In this document: one piece after another, positions 1 to 6,994 of the stretch
Position numbering within the stretch: the first letter of the stretch is position 1
Layout of the letters: each line of letters begins with the position of its first letter
Source of the DNA: a virus
DNA length: 29,377 nucleotides
Reading direction: 5' to 3' (one strand)
IMG/VR virus record: IMGVR_UViG_3300031841_001384
Coordinates: 1 to 29,377 of that record
Made by a program: the position numbers and the translations under genes
The notes under the pieces: model-generated
The model's input: the letters and a program-made list of their open reading frames with translations, nothing else
The model's database searches: none
Told to the model about the DNA's origin: nothing

Positions 1-414
1 GGAGCAGAAAAAGTAAGAATTGATTCAGATGGACTTAAATTTAACGGAGACACAGCAGCAGCCAACGCACTTGACGATTATGAAGAAGGTACTTGGACTC
101 CAACTCATGGGGGTAACAATATGGTTGGTGATGCTACATATGTAAAAGTTGGAACTTTAGTATATGCAAAAGCAGATGTTACTTCTGCATCAGGTTCAAC
201 AACATCTAGTGCTATAGGTGGATTACCTTTTACTGCTAGTAATATTCATGGTGTATGGTATGTAGGATGGACTAACACAGCTTCAGGTGTTCAGGGTGGA
301 TTTGTTGATGACCTTTCAACAAATCTAAATGCTATAAATGCTGGTGCTTCAACAGGTGCAAATATACAAGCTGGAGAAAGATTAATATTAACTGCTGTAT
401 ATTCATCAACTTAA
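1..414 (+). CDS. Tail-fibre-like structural protein, C-terminal part
   Basis: The reading frame is open from base 1 to a TAA at 412-414, so the gene begins before the window; the first internal ATG (121) is probably not the start. The segment upstream of it encodes DDYEEGTWTPTHGG, a motif I know from phage tail-fibre and other structural proteins, where it precedes a small beta-rich domain of the 'YVKVGTLVYA' type, which is also present. The remainder is rich in Gly, Ser and Thr with no charged active site. It probably forms the end of a tail fibre or receptor-binding protein. The role rests on motif resemblance and position only. Confidence 0.6.
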   Translation, partial: GAEKVRIDSDGLKFNGDTAAANALDDYEEGTWTPTHGGNNMVGDATYVKVGTLVYAKADVTSASGSTTSSAIGGLPFTASNIHGVWYVGWTNTASGVQGGFVDDLSTNLNAINAGASTGANIQAGERLILTAVYSST

Positions 415-425
415 TTTAACTAATA

Positions 426-463
426 TACCTAGTGGATTCTAGGTACGGACATAGGAGAAAAAA
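426..463 (+). promoter_or_regulatory. Leader hairpin with three GGA motifs before the curli operon
   Basis: A 7-bp stem TACCTAG/CTAGGTA (426-432 with 439-445) presents TGGATT in its loop. Two more GGA triplets follow at 447-449 and 454-456, the last being the Shine-Dalgarno core of the gene at 464. No T-tract follows, so this does not look like an intrinsic terminator. A GGA in a hairpin loop plus a GGA in the ribosome-binding site is the usual form of a CsrA-regulated leader, and this phage encodes a CsrA. The regulatory role is inferred. Confidence 0.45.
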
Positions 464-757
464 ATGGCAATAACAAAAGAAATAATAGAAGATAAAATAG
501 AAGTTGTAGGAGACTACAAAACTATACAAGTAAGAACAGCTACTGTTATCAAAGAAGATGGTGTAGAGCTATCAAGGTCTTTTCATAGACACGCATTAGA
601 ATGTGTAAGCTCTGTAAAGAACGATGACGATACTTGGACTCATACAGATACAGATGTATCAGGAGAGTCTACAGAGGTTCAAGGTATAGCTTCAACTGTT
701 TGGACTGATGAGGTAAAGGCTGCAAAAAGAACAGCTAACGAAAACTCAAGTATTTAA
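464..757 (+). CDS. Hypothetical small phage protein
   Basis: This 97-residue soluble protein has a clear AGGAGA ribosome-binding site about 8 bases before its ATG. I do not recognise the family. It is polar and acidic, with a C-terminal stretch (WTDEVKAAKRTANENSS) that looks helical, and has no signal peptide or membrane segment. It follows a tail-fibre-like gene and its TAA overlaps the next ATG (TAATG), so the two downstream products are probably translated with it. It may be a small tail-associated or fibre-assembly protein, but that is a guess from position. Confidence 0.6.
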   Translation: MAITKEIIEDKIEVVGDYKTIQVRTATVIKEDGVELSRSFHRHALECVSSVKNDDDTWTHTDTDVSGESTEVQGIASTVWTDEVKAAKRTANENSSI

Positions 758-1107
758 TGGATGCTGCTGTTACTTTAATCCAAGAAGTTGGATTTCCTAT
801 TGCTGCCGCAGGTGCTCTTGGTTGGTTTATATATAAACTAATTATGCGTATTGTTGATGGTATGGAGGCTAAACTTGATGTGGTAGATGAAAAAGTAGCA
901 GAACAAATAGCAGCCGTAGAGCAGAGACTTGGAACAAAACTTGACTCACAGCATGGAATACTTGTAGCATTAATTGATAGGGTGCGTAGTTTAGATAACG
1001 AAATCATAAGACAAGACACTTTAATTAAGACTATTCTTGGCGTACCTCAGTTAATTGATAGCAATAAGATTGCTAAGGCGGACAGAGATGACCAAAGAAA
1101 AGACTGA
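757..1107 (+). CDS. Small membrane protein with coiled coil, holin-like
   Basis: The 116-residue product has one N-terminal hydrophobic segment (about residues 10-32, including PIAAAGALGWFIYKLI). A long charged helical region with heptad-like spacing follows (about 36-95), and the tail is polar. This shape is common among phage holin-like or antiholin-like accessory membrane proteins and also among structural scaffolds. It starts on the stop codon of the preceding gene and overlaps csgF by 20 bases, so it lies in the same operon as the curli genes. The function is unknown; 'holin-like' refers only to topology. Confidence 0.6.
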   Translation: MDAAVTLIQEVGFPIAAAGALGWFIYKLIMRIVDGMEAKLDVVDEKVAEQIAAVEQRLGTKLDSQHGILVALIDRVRSLDNEIIRQDTLIKTILGVPQLIDSNKIAKADRDDQRKD

Positions 1108-1573
1108 TAATATTTGGATATATAGAATAGCAGCTTCGCTGTTTTTATTCTTTATAATACTCATACTTACCAATCCTTTATGGGCGGACGAGATGGTGCA
1201 TAAGTTTAAGTCTCCTTCTTTCTCCGGGGTTGGAACTTCAGCACATTATCTTACAATAGAAAATCAACAGTTCAATCGTAAGCAAGCTCTAAAAGCAGAA
1301 ATAAAAGCTTTGCAGGACGAAATAGAAAGAGATAAAGAAAATACTACTTTAGCTAGATTTATAAGGAACTTAGAGTCAAGAATCTATGCACAATTATCAA
1401 GACAGTTGGTAGAAAATTTATTTGGAGAAACTCCAAGCGATAGTGGAGTATTAGAATTAGAAGGTAATAGAATAGAGTATAATGTTGTTGATGGAATTAT
1501 AACTTTAAACATAACAGACAGTGATGGCAATACGACAACTATATCTCTTCCTATCGGCAGCTTTACTTTCTAG
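1088..1573 (+). CDS. csgF: Curli assembly protein CsgF
   Basis: CsgF binds the CsgG outer-membrane channel, its N-terminal peptide entering the pore, and in Enterobacteria helps couple subunit export to fibre nucleation. The chosen ATG (1088) has AAGGCGG six bases upstream and gives 161 residues. Residues 1-33 form a signal peptide ending LWA. The mature start carries FKSPSF (40-45), matching the FRNPNF channel-binding peptide of E. coli CsgF in spacing and type. The C-terminal third (IEYNVVDGIITLNITD, then TTTISLP) matches the conserved CsgF C-terminal beta region. Between them is a longer charged helical segment (about 63-110) than in E. coli. The gene overlaps csgG by 50 bases. I recognise the family from remembered sequence, without an alignment. 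Confidence 0.88.
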   Translation: MTKEKTDNIWIYRIAASLFLFFIILILTNPLWADEMVHKFKSPSFSGVGTSAHYLTIENQQFNRKQALKAEIKALQDEIERDKENTTLARFIRNLESRIYAQLSRQLVENLFGETPSDSGVLELEGNRIEYNVVDGIITLNITDSDGNTTTISLPIGSFTF

Positions 1574-2390
1574 CTGTGCAATAATAATAGATCCATTAGA
1601 GAATAATCTACCCCCCATACAAAAGATAGAAAAGCCAGAGATAGGCACATTACTTGTACCTGAACTTGCTAATATCAAATCAGCAAATAAAGTAAAGCCA
1701 GTTGTTGCTATATATACAGGCGGTTTTACAGATCAAACAGGGCAAAGAAGAAGTAATAGTTCGTATGCAACCTTTTCTTCCGCCGTAACCCAAGCCCCAG
1801 ATGCTTATTTAATCCGTGCATTAAAACACGCAGGGAGTAATTACGATGGATTCTTTGATGTTGTAGAAAGGGTTGGTTTGGATAACGTAACCAAAGAACG
1901 TCAAATAATAAGAAGTGCTAGGCAACAAAATAAAAATAATCAAAAATTACCAGATTTGTTATTTGCAGGTTTGATAATGCAAGGGGGCGTGATATCATAC
2001 GAAAGTAATGTAAAGTCTGGCGGTGCAGGAGCTAGGTACTTAGGCATTGGAATGTCTAGGCAATATAAACAAGATACTGTAGCCATATCTTTACGGACTG
2101 TATCTGTAAGTACAGGTAGAGTATTACTAGAAGTTTTAGTAACTAAAACAATATTAAGTGCTTCTATAGACCAAGATGTCTTTCGTTTTATTACTGACAG
2201 TACGGAACTAGTAGAAATAGAAAACGGATTAGTCAGAAATGAGTCAATCAATATAGCACTACAAACAGCAATAGAGACGGCTGTTTTAGAAACCATCAAG
2301 GAGGGTACAACCAGAGGATATTGGAATATAAATGAACAACTTAAAGTTATTGATTGCGATACTGATTGTGTCGCCTCTTTACGCGGCTGA
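1524..2390 (+). CDS. csgG: Curli secretion channel lipoprotein CsgG
   Basis: CsgG forms the nonameric outer-membrane channel that exports curli subunits. The protein has a lipoprotein signal peptide with lipobox LSSC and the lipidated Cys at residue 18. The core is unmistakable: YESNVKSGGAGARY at 159-172 is almost identical to E. coli CsgG. RTVSVSTGRVL, SKTIL-like TKTIL, VFRFI and RGYW occur in family order, and the length (288) is near the usual 277. In the constriction loop, Phe84 matches E. coli Phe56, while Tyr51 and Asn55 are replaced by Ser and Thr, with a Tyr (81) shifted to the Ala53 position. A GTG sits just before the ATG at 1521. There is no good ribosome-binding site, so translation is probably coupled to csgF. 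The last 59 bases also encode the next protein's signal peptide. Confidence 0.95.
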   Translation: MAIRQLYLFLSAALLSSCAIIIDPLENNLPPIQKIEKPEIGTLLVPELANIKSANKVKPVVAIYTGGFTDQTGQRRSNSSYATFSSAVTQAPDAYLIRALKHAGSNYDGFFDVVERVGLDNVTKERQIIRSARQQNKNNQKLPDLLFAGLIMQGGVISYESNVKSGGAGARYLGIGMSRQYKQDTVAISLRTVSVSTGRVLLEVLVTKTILSASIDQDVFRFITDSTELVEIENGLVRNESINIALQTAIETAVLETIKEGTTRGYWNINEQLKVIDCDTDCVASLRG

Positions 2391-3042
2391 TAATGAAATA
2401 TATATTGATCAGTCAGGTTCTACAGCAAACATAGATTTAGAGCAGTTAGGATCATCTAACATTATTGGCGGACTTAATTCGGTTGCAGGTACGTTAACAG
2501 CACTAGATTTAGATGGCCTTAATTTAACATTAGATATAAACCAAATAGGTAACACTAATAAATTTTTAGGTGATATTCTTGGTGACAACATTACAGGTTT
2601 CTTTGAGTTTGACGGAGATAGTAATACTTTTACTATACAAGGCGACCCAACAGATACCTATGGTATAGATAGTTCTGATTTTAATGTAGATGTTACTGGA
2701 AGCTCTAACACATTTACGTTAGATGTAGGTACAAGCGCTTTAGCTTCAAACCTTGATTTAGACTGGATAATTAATGGCGACAGCAACACCTTTGATTTTG
2801 ATATAAACTATGATGGTGCTACTAATTATGTAGATGTAGACGGAGATAGCAATACAATAAACTTTACAGGAAGTGGATATGCAGGCGGATATTTCTACCT
2901 CGACCAAACAGGTAACAGCAGAACATTCAATATCATACAATCCTCAACACTTGCTGCTGATTGGTTACAAATTAATTCTACTGGTTCTAATGGTACTATT
3001 TGTGTCGTTCAGAACGATGGCGGAACCAGCACCAGCTGTTGA
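2332..3042 (+). CDS. Secreted curlin-like amyloid repeat protein
   Basis: Residues 1-18 are a signal peptide (cleavage after PLYA). The rest is built from imperfect repeats of roughly 22-30 residues centred on QLGSSN (38), QIGNTN (71), GDSNTF (95), GSSNTF (123), GDSNTF (149), GDSNTI (171) and QTGNSRTF (192). The Q-x-G-x-x-N pattern is the curlin repeat signature; later repeats keep G-x-x-N with alternating hydrophobic residues, as expected for a beta-solenoid. The sequence is acidic and Asn/Ser/Thr-rich, with Cys at 224 and at the very C-terminus (236). Position directly after csgF-csgG makes it the likely exported substrate. It is longer than E. coli CsgA (151) and poor in Gln, so CsgA- or CsgB-like roles cannot be separated. 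Three GGA motifs precede its start (2300-2325). Confidence 0.8.
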   Translation: MNNLKLLIAILIVSPLYAADNEIYIDQSGSTANIDLEQLGSSNIIGGLNSVAGTLTALDLDGLNLTLDINQIGNTNKFLGDILGDNITGFFEFDGDSNTFTIQGDPTDTYGIDSSDFNVDVTGSSNTFTLDVGTSALASNLDLDWIINGDSNTFDFDINYDGATNYVDVDGDSNTINFTGSGYAGGYFYLDQTGNSRTFNIIQSSTLAADWLQINSTGSNGTICVVQNDGGTSTSC

Positions 3043-4069
3043 TGTAGGAAATATATCTGAATTAACTGGCTTAGCACAAATAGTAAGAGACAAACCTTAT
3101 CAGGCAAAAGAGTCTTTTAACATACAACAAAACGATGAAGCTATAACAACTAATGGTCGTATGGCTATTAGATTTTTAGATGACTCACAAGTAAAGTTAA
3201 CCGAACATTCGCAACTTACTATAGACGAATATATCTTTGACCCTAATCCTAGCAAATCTAAAATGGCTATTACCTTTGGTTTGGGTACAGCCAGGTTTAT
3301 TACTGGTGGTCTAAACAAGATAGATAAAAATAATATAGATCTCAAGACCCCCACTGCAAACATAGCTATAAGAGGTACTGATTTTACAGTTACTGTTGAT
3401 GAAATTGGCAGGTCCTTGTTAATACTTCTTCCAGATGAGTTTGGTAATTCTAGTGGTGAAATCTTAGTAACTACAGCTATGGGTACAGTTACATTAAATA
3501 AACCTTATGAAGCTACAACTGTGGATGTATTTGAAAAATCACCCAGTTCACCTGTGATTTTAGATTTAACCTTAGAGCTTATAGATAATATGTTGATTGT
3601 AAATCCACCTAAAGAAGAAGCTGCTATAGAAGAAACAGTACAAACGCAAAAGAAAAACATATTAGACTTTAATGATTTAGATATAGATTATTTAGAGGAA
3701 GATTTTTTTAAAGAAGATGAATTAGAGTTTACCGAGTTAGATATAAATTATCTTGATGTAAACTTCCTGGAAGACTTGTTAGATGTTATAGATGCATTAC
3801 AAGAAATAAAACAAGAAGACCAATTAGCACAAGATGCTACCTCTACAAATATAGTAGGTACGAAATTAGGACAAGATTTACAGACACAAGTAACATCTTT
3901 TGTAACAGGAGAAGCGTTAACATTGATGCGTAGTGTTAGTGATTCTGCTAGAATAGATATAGATTCTGCTGGAAGCTATACTGTTATTTTTATACAAGAT
4001 GGTACATCTAACATTATTAAGATAAATGGAGGCTCTAGCAGTACAATTAAAATAACTCAAAGTAATTGA
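2990..4069 (+). CDS. FecR-domain periplasmic protein with curlin-like tail
   Basis: The FecR domain (about residues 22-195) is seen as ISELTGLAQIV, FLDDSQVKLTEHSQLTIDEY, FGLGTARFITG and TANIAIRGTDFTV, a typical series for this beta-rich domain. A very acidic helical stretch follows (223-269), then a C-terminal tail QDGTSNIIKINGGSSSTIKI that resembles curlin repeats. The start is uncertain. ATG at 2990 gives a short signal peptide ending TMA before EPAPA. A TTG at 2951 in the same frame would give a better 23-residue one, MLLIGYKLILL onwards. Neither has a clear ribosome-binding site. The gene overlaps the curlin-like gene by 53-92 bases and its TGA overlaps the cyclase ATG. FecR proteins are often partners of membrane signalling proteins; pairing with the cyclase is inferred. 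Confidence 0.82.
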   Translation: MVLFVSFRTMAEPAPAVDVGNISELTGLAQIVRDKPYQAKESFNIQQNDEAITTNGRMAIRFLDDSQVKLTEHSQLTIDEYIFDPNPSKSKMAITFGLGTARFITGGLNKIDKNNIDLKTPTANIAIRGTDFTVTVDEIGRSLLILLPDEFGNSSGEILVTTAMGTVTLNKPYEATTVDVFEKSPSSPVILDLTLELIDNMLIVNPPKEEAAIEETVQTQKKNILDFNDLDIDYLEEDFFKEDELEFTELDINYLDVNFLEDLLDVIDALQEIKQEDQLAQDATSTNIVGTKLGQDLQTQVTSFVTGEALTLMRSVSDSARIDIDSAGSYTVIFIQDGTSNIIKINGGSSSTIKITQSN

Positions 4070-5814
4070 TGAAACGGATTTTATTTATACTACTTATACT
4101 ACTGGGGCTACCCTTAGTATTTCAAAGTACGCCTACAGAAATACTAAAACTAAAAGTCTTTGATTATCTTGTACCCCAACAACAACCATCTGGTTACTTT
4201 ACTATTCTAAACATAACCGAAAAAGATATAGATGCAGAAGGTGGTTGGCCAATACCAAGGCAAAGGCTGGGAGAAATACATAAACAAATTATTGATGCTG
4301 GTGCATTAGGTGTAGGTTGGGTTGTTAGTTTTCCACATCCTGATAGGTTTGGAAGTGATAACTACTTCGCGGAAACCCTTAAACAAAGCACCTCTATTCT
4401 AGCTATGTTTGAAACACCAAACAAACAATACCCACAAACTGTAGGTACAGTTATACTTGGTGATGATATTGGTGGTATGATGTCACAAGGGGTAGTTGTT
4501 AATACGCCGATATTATCGGAGTCTGCAGCTGAAGGTATTGCTACTGCTCCCACTGACGTAGATAATTTAGTCAGACAAATCCCCCTTTTATTACGTACAC
4601 CAGATGGATATGTTCCTGCTTTTGGTACAGAAGTATTAAAAGCTTTAGTTGGGGCCAGTACTTACATTATAAAAACTAATGATAATGGTATATCAGAAAT
4701 ATCTATAAAGGGAGTGCCACCTGTAAAAACAGATATCTTTGGTCGTAAATGGATTAGTTGGGTTGATACCCCTCAGACTGACTTACAAAATATGGATGTA
4801 GCAAATAAATTTGTATTTGTGGGTATAACTGCAAATGGAATTATGCCACAAGTTGCAACTCCAGTTGGATTACTAGAGCCACATAAAATTCAAGCTGCAC
4901 TATCTGAGTCTATTCTTATAGAAAATTCTCCTTATATTCCTGACTGGGCATTAGCAGTTGAACTTTTAATTTTTGGAATTTTGGTGTCGCTGACATGGCT
5001 CACAATCAATTATCTTGGTGTAGTTAAGGGTCTAAGTATAGCTATAGTTTTGCTTTTTACTACAGGCTTCTCAGGAGTTTTTAGCGTTCAGAAGGGTATT
5101 TTGCTGGATTTTTCATGGACTTTTATTTCACAAATCATAACTTCTACTGTTGCTTTCTACGTAAATTACAGAAAACAATACAAACTACGCCAACAAATTA
5201 AAAAACAATTTGAACACTACTTAGATCCAAGACAAGTAAAACAATTGCAAGATAATCCTGAACTACTAAAACTTGGTGGCGAGAAAAAATATTGTACATT
5301 TTTGTTTACAGATGTAAGGGGTTTTACTAATCTATCTGAAAAACTTTCTCCTGAAGAAGTAACAGATATAATGAATAAAGTACTTACCGCACAAGTTGCC
5401 TGCGTACAAGCGCATGGTGGTATGGTAGACAAGTTCATAGGCGACGCATGCATGGCCATATTCAATGCCCCCCTAAACATCGATGACCATGAAAAACGTG
5501 CCGTCGCCTGTGCCCAAGATATGCGTACAGCGATTCGCATGCTACAAAAAGAGTTACCCGAACCTATTGCAATTGGTATTGGTGTAAATTCAGGAGAAGC
5601 TGTAGTAGGTAATATGGGGTCTAATACAAGATTTGATTACTCAGCAATAGGTGATGCTGTAAATACAGCTGCAAGATTAGAGTCGGCAACAAAAGAAGCG
5701 GGTGTTGACATACTTATCGGGGAAGCTACAATTAAGAAAACGAAGAATGGCATTTTTCATAAGAAAATATATGTAAAGGGGAAAAAGCAACCACTAAAAG
5801 TTTATACCATATAA
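4069..5814 (+). CDS. CHASE2-domain class III adenylate cyclase
   Basis: This 581-residue sensor enzyme should make cAMP from ATP. An N-terminal membrane anchor (1-20) leads to an extracytoplasmic CHASE2 domain (about 25-290; YFTILNITEKDI and GGWPIPR are typical). Three membrane helices (about 295-367) and a cytoplasmic class III cyclase domain (about 405-581) follow. Catalytic residues look complete: metal-binding Asp in FTDVRGFT (415), Asp459 in DKFIGD, the Lys455/Asp523 pair expected for adenine, and the transition-state Asn532 and Arg536 in GDAVNTAARLE. ATG overlaps the fecR stop (TGATG); a TTG lies just upstream at 4066. A stretch near 5401-5540 is about 52% GC with different codon use, hinting at a foreign or host origin. 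Confidence 0.92.
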   Translation: MKRILFILLILLGLPLVFQSTPTEILKLKVFDYLVPQQQPSGYFTILNITEKDIDAEGGWPIPRQRLGEIHKQIIDAGALGVGWVVSFPHPDRFGSDNYFAETLKQSTSILAMFETPNKQYPQTVGTVILGDDIGGMMSQGVVVNTPILSESAAEGIATAPTDVDNLVRQIPLLLRTPDGYVPAFGTEVLKALVGASTYIIKTNDNGISEISIKGVPPVKTDIFGRKWISWVDTPQTDLQNMDVANKFVFVGITANGIMPQVATPVGLLEPHKIQAALSESILIENSPYIPDWALAVELLIFGILVSLTWLTINYLGVVKGLSIAIVLLFTTGFSGVFSVQKGILLDFSWTFISQIITSTVAFYVNYRKQYKLRQQIKKQFEHYLDPRQVKQLQDNPELLKLGGEKKYCTFLFTDVRGFTNLSEKLSPEEVTDIMNKVLTAQVACVQAHGGMVDKFIGDACMAIFNAPLNIDDHEKRAVACAQDMRTAIRMLQKELPEPIAIGIGVNSGEAVVGNMGSNTRFDYSAIGDAVNTAARLESATKEAGVDILIGEATIKKTKNGIFHKKIYVKGKKQPLKVYTI

Positions 5815-5823
5815 GGAGAATAT

Positions 5824-6303
5824 ATGAAGTTTGGATTGATTAAAAACGTAGTAGGAGCAATAGCACCAACATTAGGCTCTGCTCTTGGTGGACCTTTAGG
5901 AGGACAAGCAGCTAGTGTGGTTGCAAAAGTATTAGGTTGTGACCCTGAGCCAAAAGCTATTAACAAGGCTATTCAGTCAGCAACTCCTGAACAAATGTTA
6001 GAACTTAAAAAAGCTGAACAATCTTTTGAGTTACAAATGAAAGAGCTCGAAGTAGATGTATTTAAGCTTGAAACACAAGACAAACAAGATGCTAGATCTA
6101 GATTTAGTAAAGACTGGACTGCAAGAATTATAGGTATTGCTACCCTAGGTGGTTTTTTAGGATATATATTCCTAGTAACTTTACAACCACCAGAACAGAA
6201 TTCTGAAGCTCTAATTAATTTAGTATTAGGGTATTTAGGAGGATTGGCGAGTGCTGTTATATCATTTTATTTTGGCGCTTCTAACACACCAGACAAAGAT
6301 TAA
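5824..6303 (+). CDS. Holin, three-helix GTA-type
   Basis: The 159-residue protein has an N-terminal Gly/Ala-rich hydrophobic stretch (about 9-37), a charged helical middle (55-95) and two strong membrane helices (101-120 and 128-150), with a short polar end. This order matches the holin family first named from gene transfer agents (3TM holins). Holins make inner-membrane lesions that let endolysin reach the wall. The endolysin gene lies 248 bases downstream and has no signal peptide, so a holin is required nearby. The ribosome-binding site AAGGAGA is ideal and flanked by ATAT on both sides. Family membership is from topology and context. Confidence 0.72.
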   Translation: MKFGLIKNVVGAIAPTLGSALGGPLGGQAASVVAKVLGCDPEPKAINKAIQSATPEQMLELKKAEQSFELQMKELEVDVFKLETQDKQDARSRFSKDWTARIIGIATLGGFLGYIFLVTLQPPEQNSEALINLVLGYLGGLASAVISFYFGASNTPDKD

Positions 6304-6314
6304 GGAGAAACATT

Positions 6315-6554
6315 ATGTCTGAATCACAAATAAAAACTGTTAATTTTGAAAACGAAAACTATAAAATAGAGGATTTAACTCCTAGAGCAATTGAAGGGTT
6401 TAATATGCTTATTAAACTTAACCAAGAACTTGCGGATATAACCTATCAATTAAAAAAATGCCAAGCTGCACAGGTACATACTTCAGAAGAATTAAAGAAT
6501 ATTATCAAAGAAGACAAAATAAAGCCTGTCGTAGAAGAGGAATCAAAAGAATGA
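6315..6554 (+). CDS. Small coiled-coil phage protein, DUF6447-like
   Basis: The 79-residue protein has a short beta-type start (VNFENENYKIEDL) followed by a helical region (TPRAIEGFNMLIKLNQELADITYQLK). This resembles the small 'V-x-G-x-x-Y-x-L-E-x-L' proteins of cyanophages and other marine phages, grouped, as I remember, as DUF6447. It has AAGGAGA upstream and ends with TGA overlapping the endolysin ATG. Its job is unknown; the location between holin and endolysin suggests only co-expression with lysis genes. Confidence 0.6.
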   Translation: MSESQIKTVNFENENYKIEDLTPRAIEGFNMLIKLNQELADITYQLKKCQAAQVHTSEELKNIIKEDKIKPVVEEESKE

Positions 6555-6994
6555 AGATATCAGAAGAAGGTAAAAATCTTATAAAAAACTTTGAAGGTTG
6601 TGAATTAGAAGCATATTTAGATGCTGTTTCTGTTCCAACTATAGCCTATGGTAGAACAAAAGGTGTTACAATGGGTGATACTTGTACTCAAGAACAAGCA
6701 GAAGCTTGGTTAGAAGAGGAGCTTATTGAGTATGAAAATTATGTAAATGAAGCGGTACAAGTACCATTAGAGCAGAATCAATTTGATGCTCTTGTATCAT
6801 GGACCTATAATCTTGGACCGTCAAATTTGAATAAGAGTACTATGCTTAAAGTATTAAATGCATCAGCTTATGAGGATGTACCAGCTCAAATAAAACGTTG
6901 GAACAAAGCTGGAGGTAGAGTACTAGAAGGACTTGTAAGAAGAAGGGAAGCTGAAGCCTTATTATTCAAAGGAGAAGATTGGAGTACTGTATAG
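6551..6994 (+). CDS. Endolysin, GH24 T4-type lysozyme
   Basis: This enzyme cleaves the glycan chains of peptidoglycan. The catalytic triad of T4 lysozyme (Glu11, Asp20, Thr26) is present with identical spacing as Glu15, Asp24 and Thr30. Downstream family features are QNQFDALVSWTYNLG, STMLKVLN, RWNKAGGRVLEGLVRRREAE and a C-terminal Trp. The length of 147 is normal for phage GH24 enzymes. I chose the ATG at 6551, which overlaps the previous TGA; the longer in-frame extension upstream lies inside that gene and has no family similarity. There is no signal peptide or SAR helix, so export depends on a holin. Confidence 0.93.
   Translation: MKISEEGKNLIKNFEGCELEAYLDAVSVPTIAYGRTKGVTMGDTCTQEQAEAWLEEELIEYENYVNEAVQVPLEQNQFDALVSWTYNLGPSNLNKSTMLKVLNASAYEDVPAQIKRWNKAGGRVLEGLVRRREAEALLFKGEDWSTV

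Noticed and set aside
2873-2989. Longer N-terminus for the FecR protein
   Set aside because: The extension lies fully inside the curlin-like gene, is polar with no family match, and would bury the hydrophobic signal segment.
6458-6550. Longer N-terminus for the endolysin
   Set aside because: It is the shadow of the preceding gene; GH24 similarity and the ATGA overlap place the start at 6551.
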